A DNA stretch of 37,787 bases from an uncultured Bacteroidota bacterium (lineage in GTDB: Bacteria > Bacteroidota > Bacteroidia > Chitinophagales > Chitinophagaceae): assembly GCA_903929195.1 (NCBI GenBank), contig CAIYTT010000034.1, forward strand, positions 1-37,787, given 5' to 3'. Of this stretch, positions 25,202 through 32,282 are shown piece by piece. The position numbers and the translations under genes are program-made. How positions within the stretch are numbered: the stretch's first letter is position 1; each line of letters starts with the position of its first letter. The notes beneath the pieces were generated by a model. It had not been told where the DNA came from. It saw nothing but the letters and a program-made list of their open reading frames with translations, and ran no database searches.

Positions 25202-26791
25202 ATGGCAACTCAAAACAATTTACTAGACAATGTTGTTGAAACACAAAAAAAAGTGTTGGACACAGTAGTAGAAAACACAAAAAAGTTTTCAGGTAGTAAT
25301 TCTATTATCAACGAAACAATTGAAAAAGGTACCGATTGGTACAAAAACTGGTTAGAAGACCAAAAAAACTTATTTACAAAAGCTACTAATATGGCAACAG
25401 GTGCTACTGCAAACCATACCGAAGCAGGTAAAGAAAATCAAGAAAATACAAACCACAATACAGACCATACAGCAAAAGCAACCGACTTTTTTGAACAATG
25501 GATGAACGTTCAAAAAGATTGGGCTAAAAAGATTTATGATATGGGCAGCGAATCAGCTAAAAAATTTACAGATAGTTTTTCTGCTAATACCGCAAATCAA
25601 TCTAATCCTTATACTGCTTGGATGAATAATATGCCAAACATGAATTGGATGAACAATATGCCAAATAATACGAATTGGATGAATAACATGCCAAACATGA
25701 ACTGGATGAACAACATGCCAAATAATATGAATTGGATGGCTAATGTGCAAAATATGAATCCATTTAATGCAGATTCATTTAAAAAAGCAAATGAAAACTT
25801 CTCGTCAATGTTCAATCAATATTTCCAACTTTTGAATACGAATTTTAGTGAATTCACTAAAAACATGCAAAATGGTTCTATTCAAGATGTTTATAAAAAT
25901 ATGACTAACAGCGGTGAAGGTTTTGCAAAATTTGCAGAAATATGGACTCCAATGTTAAAATCTATTCAAGATAAATCTTTTAATATGGATGTTTATAAGC
26001 AATATATGAACCCGGAATTATATAAAGATTTCATGGATAAATTTTTTGGTTTCATGCCGGAAAGCAGTCGTCAACAAATGCATCAGTTTAGTAGCATGAT
26101 AAATGACGGTATGAAAAAAATGAATGCTGATGGTACTCATAACTTTCATCAAATGCGTAATATGATGAATAATGCTATGAACAATGGCAGTACTCAAATG
26201 TTTGGTAATATGAATAGTGCTTATACAAACTTGTATAACTCTATTAATGAGTCTGTTGCACCTTTTGCTAAATTAATTACTCCTACACAACAAACAAAAA
26301 CAATACAAGAGTGGGCAGAAATAAACCACCGTATTATGTTATATAACATGAAAAATGCAGAATTGCAATACATGATGTATAATCAAGGTACTAAAGTAAT
26401 GGATAAACTTGCTGAAAACATTGCAGAAAAAGTAAAAGATGGTAAGGAAATTACAAGCATGTTATCTCTTTATCAAGAATGGTTAAATATAAGCGATAAA
26501 GTTTATGTTTCATTGTTCGAAAGCAGCAACTATAGCGAATTAATGAGCGAAGTAGGTAGCATGCAAATGAAATTACGTAAGGATATTGAATTACAAACAG
26601 AAAAAATGTTTAAAGATATTCCGGTTGCTACCCGCAGCGAAATGGACGAAGTTTATAAAACAATTTATGATTTGAAAAAACAAGTTCGTGAATTAGAAAA
26701 AAAACTAAACGTTGAGTCTAAATTAGAATCAGTAAATCCGGAAGAAACAACTGAAGAAAAAGCTACAAAAGCAAAAGCAAAAAAAGCTTAG
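25202..26791 (+). CDS. PhaE/phasin-like polyhydroxyalkanoate-associated protein
   Basis: A 529-residue, helix-rich and Met/Asn-rich protein. The last third (about 350-510) follows PhaE, the small subunit of class III polyhydroxyalkanoate synthase: YQEWLNISDKVYVSLFESS, a Met/Lys helix and a leucine-rich end (PVATRSEMDEVYKTIYDL, then LKKQVRELEKKL). The N-terminal part repeats FxxW/Q segments (WYKNWLEDQKNLF, FFEQWMNVQKDW) that suggest amphipathic granule-surface helices. A tandem repeat sits at 140-186, and the C-terminus is a Lys/Ala tail (KAKAKKA). The gene is monocistronic and has a hairpin terminator behind it. No phaC is adjacent, so if it works in polyester storage its partner is elsewhere. 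Alternatively it is a phasin-like granule coat protein. Confidence 0.72.
   Translation: MATQNNLLDNVVETQKKVLDTVVENTKKFSGSNSIINETIEKGTDWYKNWLEDQKNLFTKATNMATGATANHTEAGKENQENTNHNTDHTAKATDFFEQWMNVQKDWAKKIYDMGSESAKKFTDSFSANTANQSNPYTAWMNNMPNMNWMNNMPNNTNWMNNMPNMNWMNNMPNNMNWMANVQNMNPFNADSFKKANENFSSMFNQYFQLLNTNFSEFTKNMQNGSIQDVYKNMTNSGEGFAKFAEIWTPMLKSIQDKSFNMDVYKQYMNPELYKDFMDKFFGFMPESSRQQMHQFSSMINDGMKKMNADGTHNFHQMRNMMNNAMNNGSTQMFGNMNSAYTNLYNSINESVAPFAKLITPTQQTKTIQEWAEINHRIMLYNMKNAELQYMMYNQGTKVMDKLAENIAEKVKDGKEITSMLSLYQEWLNISDKVYVSLFESSNYSELMSEVGSMQMKLRKDIELQTEKMFKDIPVATRSEMDEVYKTIYDLKKQVRELEKKLNVESKLESVNPEETTEEKATKAKAKKA
25619..25759 (+). repeat. In-frame W-M-N tandem repeat within the PhaE-like gene
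   Basis: Five units of 27 or 30 bases, each starting with the Trp codon (WMNNMPNMN or WMNNMPNNTN types). The first four units form two copies of a 57-base block (27 + 30), followed by a diverged fifth (WMANVQNMN). Confidence 0.85.
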
Positions 26792-26808
26792 GTTTTTGCT
26801 TCCATTTC

Positions 26809-26874
26809 AAAACCCTTAAAGGGTGATATTATTTTCACATAAATTGTAAAATAATATCACCCTTTAAGGGTTTT
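26809..26874. terminator. Long perfect hairpin after the PhaE-like gene
   Basis: Arms 26809-26835 and 26848-26874 are exact reverse complements over 27 bases with a 12-base loop. The core CCCTTAAAGGG is itself palindromic. It starts 18 bases after the stop. No long T-run follows on the plus strand beyond the TTTT ending the arm, so it may end transcription or protect the mRNA 3' end. Confidence 0.75.
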
Positions 26875-26897
26875 ACTGCATTTTGCATTGTATTTTG

Positions 26898-26947
26898 CTA
26901 TAATAGTATCATCCCCTCGGCATTCATTTTTTTTGGAGATAGAATAG
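26898..26947 (+). repeat. Dispersed REP-like repeat, copy 3
   Basis: CTATAATAGTATCATCCCCT then CGGCATTCATT, closed by GATAGAATAG. It strongly resembles the reverse complement of 28701-28745 (shared ATAATAnTATCATCCC and GGnATTCATTTT). It lies between the hairpin after the PhaE-like gene and the AAA+ gene, a co-directional gap. Confidence 0.6.
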
Positions 26948-27069
26948 TTACAATACATTCTTTGTTTATATATTATTATGCTATTTGCACAAAGCAAAAC
27001 AATATATAGTTGAGTACATTTTCTGCTTGTTTTATGCTAATATTGCCAATACTATAAATAGAACAAATA

Positions 27070-28587
27070 ATGAATTATTTAGAAATAAAAACGCTTGGAG
27101 CATTAAAGAAGGCGGGATATAAAAGTAAAAATGTAAAAGAAGAAATAAGAGAAAATCTAATACCTCTTATTCAAAAAAAACAAAGCCCTTTTAATTCTAT
27201 TTTAGGTTACGAGAATACAGTTATTCCTGATGTAGAGCGTGCTTTATTATCGCGGCACAATATTTTGTTTTTGGGTTTGCGAGGACAAGCAAAAACACGA
27301 ATGGCAAGAGAAATGATTCATTTATTGGATGAGTGGATACCGGTAATTGAAGGAAGCGAAATTAATGACGACCCCTTAAAACCTGTTTCTTATTTTGCAG
27401 TAAAATTACTTGAAGAAATGGGTGATGCTACACCTATTACTTGGTTGCACCGAAGCAAACGTTATGGTGAAAAATTAGCCACTCCCGATGTTTCTGTGGC
27501 TGACCTTATAGGCGATATAGACCCTATTAAAGCGGCACACATGCGTTTGAGTTTTGCTGATGAACAGGCACTCCATTTCGGTATTATTCCCCGTTCGCAT
27601 AGGGGCATTTTTGTAATTAATGAACTACCGGATTTACAAGCACGCATACAGGTGTCTTTGTTTAATATATTGCAGGAAGGGGATATACAAATTCGGGGTT
27701 TTAAATTAAGATTACCACTTGATATACTTTTTATATTTACTGCAAATCCGGAGGATTATACCAATAGAGGTAGTATTGTTACACCACTTAAAGACCGTAT
27801 TGAAAGCCAAATTCTTACCCATTATCCTAAAACGGTAGAGATTTCTAAGTCTATTACAGAACAAGAAGCAGCTATATTACCTGCACAATTAAAGCATGTT
27901 GAAATACCTGATTTATGCAAGCTGTTAATAGAACAAATAGCTATGGAGGCACGCAAAAGCGAATTTGTAGATCAAAAAAGTGGTGTTTCGGCTCGATTAA
28001 CTATTTCAGCTTTTGAAAACTTAGTAAGTACTGCCGAAAGACGTGCATTAAGAGAAAACAATGCGCATACTATCATGCGTATTTCAGACTTTGCCGGTGT
28101 AATACCTTCTATTACCGGCAAAATAGAATTAGTATATGAAGGCGAACAAGAAGGCCCGCTTAATGTTGCCTATCGCTTGTTAAGCCTTGCTATACGTAGT
28201 ACATTTATACAATATTTTCCCGACCCGCAAAGTTTTAAGAAAAGTAATAAAGAAAATAATAAAACGAAGCCGAAGCCCAATCCGTACCAACCTATAATTA
28301 GTTGGTTTGACAAAGGCAATGACCTTGCACTTCTACAAGAAGAACCGGATGCAGCATATTTAAATCATTTATATAAAGTAGATGGACTTTTTGCAGTTGT
28401 AAAACAATATTACCCTACTGTTGATAAAGAACAAGCGGGGTTACTAATGGAATTCTTATTACATGGTCTATCTGAATTTTCATTGATAAGCAAAAAAATA
28501 ATTACAGAAGGTGGTTATAAATTTGGAGATATGCTGGGTAGCATGTTGAATATGAACATGAGTTTAGACGATGATGATTTTGAATAA
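27070..28587 (+). CDS. ChlI-type (magnesium chelatase-like) AAA+ ATPase
   Basis: A 505-residue AAA+ protein. The Walker A is a variant, GLRGQAKT (69-76), followed by helix TRMAREMI. The Walker B region is GIFVINELPDL (Asn184-Glu185), and the block FNILQEGDIQIRGF then FTANPEDYTNRG with sensor-type residues matches the magnesium-chelatase I-subunit/MoxR-related ATPases. These usually work with a von Willebrand A protein as a metal- or chaperone-linked remodelling pair (family knowledge). No VWA gene is adjacent here: the gene is isolated by a hairpin on each side. A C-terminal helical domain runs to a Met-rich, acidic end (DDDDFE). Probably cytoplasmic; target unknown. Confidence 0.82.
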   Translation: MNYLEIKTLGALKKAGYKSKNVKEEIRENLIPLIQKKQSPFNSILGYENTVIPDVERALLSRHNILFLGLRGQAKTRMAREMIHLLDEWIPVIEGSEINDDPLKPVSYFAVKLLEEMGDATPITWLHRSKRYGEKLATPDVSVADLIGDIDPIKAAHMRLSFADEQALHFGIIPRSHRGIFVINELPDLQARIQVSLFNILQEGDIQIRGFKLRLPLDILFIFTANPEDYTNRGSIVTPLKDRIESQILTHYPKTVEISKSITEQEAAILPAQLKHVEIPDLCKLLIEQIAMEARKSEFVDQKSGVSARLTISAFENLVSTAERRALRENNAHTIMRISDFAGVIPSITGKIELVYEGEQEGPLNVAYRLLSLAIRSTFIQYFPDPQSFKKSNKENNKTKPKPNPYQPIISWFDKGNDLALLQEEPDAAYLNHLYKVDGLFAVVKQYYPTVDKEQAGLLMEFLLHGLSEFSLISKKIITEGGYKFGDMLGSMLNMNMSLDDDDFE

Positions 28588-28594
28588 ATTGCAA

Positions 28595-28657
28595 TCCTGC
28601 TAAACAAAAATATCCGATTGACAAATTATGTCAATCGGATATTTTTGTTTAGCAGGA
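28595..28657. terminator. Long perfect hairpin after the AAA+ gene
   Basis: Arms 28595-28623 and 28629-28657 are exact reverse complements over 29 bases with a five-base loop, starting 8 bases after the stop. This is longer than a usual intrinsic terminator stem. The following AAAATTAAAAAAAA on the plus strand would be a T-run on the other strand, so it could act for the minus-strand lipoprotein transcript. Confidence 0.75.
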
Positions 28658-28700
28658 AAATTAAAAAAAAGGAATCTTTAAAAGTTGGTAACTTTTCAGG

Positions 28701-28745
28701 TCTCCATAAAATGAATCCCAATGGGATGATATTATTATGGAGACT
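28701..28745 (-). repeat. Dispersed REP-like repeat, copy 4
   Basis: A nested palindrome: outer arms GTCTCCATAA (28701-28710) and TTATGGAGAC (28736-28745) are exact, and an inner ATCCC/GGGAT (28716-28720, 28724-28728) surrounds AAT. It lies between convergent genes. Confidence 0.7.
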
Positions 28746-28878
28746 GAATAGATAGTTATTGATAACAATAATTTTAATAGTATAATTTTCGATATTTGAT
28801 GATATTCTATATAATATATTCGGTTTAGTTGGCTATGCATTTGGCTTTAATGGCATGCCAATATCCAAATTTAAAAAA

Positions 28879-29397
28879 CTATTTTACTATATTTACCTTC
28901 GAGCTTTGTAAAGTATTAGTGGTAACATAAATGAGTTTACCATCAAGATTACAGGAAATAATTGTATTGCAGCAACTCACTACTGTTCCGTTTTCAAAAA
29001 GACCGGGAGTATATGATTGTGTTTTATTACCCTTTTGTACAATGTTAGTTATAGCAAAAGTTCTGCCTGCTTTCGGAAGATGAATCTTATAATCATAACC
29101 CGGCAACAAAAATGACGAACCTAAGCCGGAATTACCATATTGAGACATTACAGATAAACTGGCAGTGTCGTAGTCGCCATTGGTATAATATACAAAGTGG
29201 GTACTATCAATTATTATATCAAAAGCATTATCTTGTTTATATCTATATACAATTGCAGAATCAAAATCTGTTTTGGTAAACCCAACCGGATAGATAGCGA
29301 TTACACCATCGTTACAAGTAATATTCTTAGAGCAAGATACAAAAAGGATAGATAAGCATATTGCTACTAAACTAAACAATTTCAAAGACTTATTCAT
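28879..29397 (-). CDS. Putative lipoprotein of unknown function
   Basis: A 172-residue protein with a type II signal peptide: Lys-rich start, hydrophobic core and lipobox LFVSC (Cys22), so it should be lipid-anchored, most likely in the outer membrane facing the periplasm or surface. The mature part is beta-rich (DSAIVYRYKQ, FVYYTNGDY) and contains four more Cys, including C-C in VSCCNT. No family is recognised. The gene lies alone, 207 bases from moeA, and converges on the AAA+ gene. Confidence 0.8.
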   Translation of the reverse strand: MNKSLKLFSLVAICLSILFVSCSKNITCNDGVIAIYPVGFTKTDFDSAIVYRYKQDNAFDIIIDSTHFVYYTNGDYDTASLSVMSQYGNSGLGSSFLLPGYDYKIHLPKAGRTFAITNIVQKGNKTQSYTPGLFENGTVVSCCNTIISCNLDGKLIYVTTNTLQSSKVNIVK

Positions 29398-29604
29398 TGC
29401 ATATTTTTAAGTAAATATTACAAAAAGTATGCCATAAAATGTTAAAGTTTTAGTGAGTTTTGAAAAAAAATAGTATTACACTACATTTTAATACCCAAAC
29501 TGCTGATATACATATAATTTATCATTCGCTGTATAATACTAATAATTTTAAAAATAGACTATCAATAAATTTACATACAAAACAATATACACATATACGT
29601 AATA

Positions 29605-30813
29605 TTATACAAACAATGGTTTAAACTGCCATATTCTATATACATCGCCTCGTGTATAAGTTTCCTTACCCACCGGCAGTTCCATAAATGCATTGGTATC
29701 TAAAATATTAGAAAAGTCTCCCGAACCATTTCCTTCCAGTGGAGTTGCAACCAATTGTCCTTTGTTGTTTACATTTACTTTTACCTGTACAAAATATTGT
29801 AATGACGGTTTAAAATGAACATCTACCCCTAATAATGCATGTAGATTGGGTAGTGCTTGCCTGCCGGTATTATTATATAGCCAAGGTAATACATACCTTA
29901 TCATACAAAGAAAAACAGAAACAGGGTTACCGGGCAAAGCAAAAACAACAGCACCATCATTATGTTTACCAAACCAAAAAGGCTTTCCGGGTCTTTGTTG
30001 CACTTTATGAAAAAATTTATGTACACCGCAAACCTCTAATGCTTGGGGTACAAAATCAAATTTGCCCATAGAAATACCGCCACTTAATAAAATAATATCA
30101 TATTTATCAAGGCAATCTTTAATTGTTTTTATTGTAGTATCTAAATCGTCATCAATATGTAGGCAAGTGGCATTAATAGTTTGTAGTTTTAAAAGTGCCT
30201 TTATGGTGTGGCTATTGCTACTTCTTATTTGGTAGGGAGAAGGGGTTTCTGTTATTTCCACCAATTCGTTTCCTGTAGAAATAATAATAATTTCAGGCTG
30301 TTTTTTTACAAGTAACGTTGTTGCCCCCACTGTTGCAGCAATACCTATTACAGCAGCATCAATCACCCTACCGGCAGTAACTACAATATCATTTTCTTTT
30401 TTATCAGTACCTTTAAGATGTACATTCTGACCTTTTTTTACAACTTTTGAACCCAAAATCGCAAGCGTGTCTGTTATTTCCAAGTCTTCGTACCTAATAA
30501 TAGTATCTGTATTATTTGGCAATACAGCCCCAGTCATTATTTCAATACATTCATCTTCCTTATTAATTTCTAAAGGAGGCTCACCGGCTGCTTGTGTTGC
30601 AATAATTTTAAACTTATTGATACCGTTTTCTATTGCTTTATAATTTACAGCAATTCCATCCATAGTAACTTTATTATAGGCGGGTAGGTCTCTATCTGTT
30701 TTTAGGTCTTCGGCAAGTATATGCCCTAATGCTTTTTCAAGTTCCAGCTTTTCGTTGCCAAAATCCTTTCTTTGCGACATTATTATTCTTTCAGCCTCTT
30801 CAACACTTATCAT
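29605..30813 (-). CDS. moeA: Molybdopterin molybdenumtransferase
   Basis: A 402-residue MoeA: inserts molybdate into the adenylylated molybdopterin in molybdenum cofactor synthesis. The start MISVEEAERII and motifs AYNKVTMDGIAV, GAVLPNNTDTII, STGNELVE, SGGISMGKFDFV and ALPGNPVSVF match the family in the expected order. Length is normal. It lies downstream of moaA on the same strand with a 114-base gap and its own promoter-like box, so separate and shared transcription are both possible. No moaC, moaD, moaE or mobA is in the window. Confidence 0.93.
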   Translation of the reverse strand: MISVEEAERIIMSQRKDFGNEKLELEKALGHILAEDLKTDRDLPAYNKVTMDGIAVNYKAIENGINKFKIIATQAAGEPPLEINKEDECIEIMTGAVLPNNTDTIIRYEDLEITDTLAILGSKVVKKGQNVHLKGTDKKENDIVVTAGRVIDAAVIGIAATVGATTLLVKKQPEIIIISTGNELVEITETPSPYQIRSSNSHTIKALLKLQTINATCLHIDDDLDTTIKTIKDCLDKYDIILLSGGISMGKFDFVPQALEVCGVHKFFHKVQQRPGKPFWFGKHNDGAVVFALPGNPVSVFLCMIRYVLPWLYNNTGRQALPNLHALLGVDVHFKPSLQYFVQVKVNVNNKGQLVATPLEGNGSGDFSNILDTNAFMELPVGKETYTRGDVYRIWQFKPLFV

Positions 30814-30883
30814 TTATTACAATTTATTTAAACTATTTTTCTTATATTATTTAAACAAAATACATACAAATTTCAATCTTTTG

Positions 30884-30891
30884 CAAAGGTA
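30884..30891 (-). promoter_or_regulatory. Putative -7 box for moeA (TACCTTTG)
   Basis: Minus-strand TACCTTTG matches TAnnTTTG in the gap between moaA and moeA, 70 bases before the moeA ATG. It suggests moeA can be transcribed separately. Confidence 0.4.
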
Positions 30892-30927
30892 GTAATCGAG
30901 TTTTGTAAAGGCTGAATCAAAATAAAA

Positions 30928-31917
30928 TTATCCACCAATGCTTGCCATAGATTCTAAAACAGGGTCGTTACTGTTTCTTGCCTTTTCTGCCTCCCAACCA
31001 TTTATGGCACGCTTCTGCAATGTATTAATGATAGTATTTTGCAATTCAATATCTGTATGGATTCCACGAATAAGGTCGCGAATGTTTAAAACACCATGGT
31101 CGTATAAACAGGTTTTAAGTACGCCTTGCGGTGTAATTCTTATTCTATTGCATGTGCCGCAAAAAGAACGAGTGTAAGCAGCAATAATACCAACAGTGCC
31201 GGCATGCCCGGGTATCTTGTAATTATACGATGTAGAATGGGGTGGGTCAGGTATTTTTTTAATATCCGGATATTTTTCTTTTATATGATTTAATATTCTT
31301 ACATGGTCCCATTCTAATTTTATGTACTCGTGGTCGGTACCGTTAAAAGGCATTTCTTCAATAAACCTTACACTAACAGGGTCGTTTTTTGCTAAATCTA
31401 CAAGTGGTAAAATATCTTCAATATTTTTACCATCCATTACTACTGCATTCAATCTAAGAGAAATTTTATGCTTCAGTAATTGATGATAAGTATCTAAAAC
31501 AGCAGGCAATTCATCTCTGCGTGTTATTGAAAAAAAACGCTGCCTATCAAGCGAATCAAGACTAAGATTAATAGATTTTATACCCAATTTTATTAAATCG
31601 GGTATAAGTGGTGCTGTCTGTACACCATTTGTAGTTACTGCTATTTCATTCAGCCCTTTTAACTTAGAAAGTGCCGATAGAAAGTGCATGATGTCTTTTC
31701 TAACAAATGGTTCGCCACCGGTAATACGAATTTTATTGATGCCCATATTTACCAATAGAGTACATACACGTAGCATTTCTTCAAACGACATTAATTCTTT
31801 TCTTTCCAACCATTGCAAACCATGCTCCGGCATACAGTAAAAGCAACGCAAGTTGCACCTGTCTGTAACGGCAAGACGCAAGTAATTAATGTTTCTACCA
31901 TGGTTATCTAACAACAT
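30928..31917 (-). CDS. moaA: GTP 3',8-cyclase
   Basis: A 329-residue radical-SAM enzyme converting GTP to 3',8-cyclo-7,8-dihydro-GTP, the first step of molybdenum cofactor synthesis. The N-terminal 4Fe-4S site is Cys21-x3-Cys25-x2-Cys28 (DRCNLRCFYC), with TGGEPFVRKD as the SAM-binding GGEP. The second cluster uses Cys253, Cys256 and Cys270 (SFCGTCNRIRITPQG, then KTCLYDHG). The C-terminus ends in the conserved Gly-Gly (SIGG), which is needed for activity in studied homologues. Two inverted arms in the upstream region may serve as an operator. Confidence 0.96.
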   Translation of the reverse strand: MLLDNHGRNINYLRLAVTDRCNLRCFYCMPEHGLQWLERKELMSFEEMLRVCTLLVNMGINKIRITGGEPFVRKDIMHFLSALSKLKGLNEIAVTTNGVQTAPLIPDLIKLGIKSINLSLDSLDRQRFFSITRRDELPAVLDTYHQLLKHKISLRLNAVVMDGKNIEDILPLVDLAKNDPVSVRFIEEMPFNGTDHEYIKLEWDHVRILNHIKEKYPDIKKIPDPPHSTSYNYKIPGHAGTVGIIAAYTRSFCGTCNRIRITPQGVLKTCLYDHGVLNIRDLIRGIHTDIELQNTIINTLQKRAINGWEAEKARNSNDPVLESMASIGG

Positions 31918-32282
31918 TTTCTACCGATTCATCTACACGTTCCCCCATCTTAAATTTAGAAGCTGGTTGGCAGTAAATTTCTAAAATGTAAAATTAAGCT
32001 ATAATTTTTACATAGAATTATTTTTACAAACACACTTGGTAATATAAATTGTGGTTTGAATATAAATAACGTCTTCCTACCTTACAAAACATTCAAAACC
32101 CTTACTTTAACTATCTTACATTTTGGTTTAGCATATAATGTTTTGAAAGTATTGCAGTATTTTATACTTTTACATTTTTATTTTATAATTTGCATTAGCA
32201 ATTCTATTATGCTTTGGGTTGAAATTTAAGAAGTTATGCTAAGAAGTTATAGGAAAAGTAAAAAAGATATTCGTTTTGATAT
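31918..32282. promoter_or_regulatory. Divergent moaA/TPR-barrel control region
   Basis: A 365-base AT-rich spacer without a gene. An inverted repeat, ATGTAAAA (31986-31993) and TTTTACAT (32006-32013), lies about 70 bases upstream of moaA and could be an operator. A direct repeat AAGAAGTTAT occurs at 32228-32237 and 32241-32250, one 13-base period, 33 bases before the TPR-barrel start; it may be a regulator site. No consensus -7 box was found in either direction. Confidence 0.35.

Noticed and set aside
25619-25759. CRISPR-like spacing of repeats
   Set aside because: The units are adjacent, in frame and code for protein; there are no unique spacers.
25553-25815. Two repetitive minus-strand frames (HPIHVWHI-type and FIQFMFG-type)
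   Set aside because: They mirror the WMNNMPN tandem repeat of the plus-strand PhaE-like gene.
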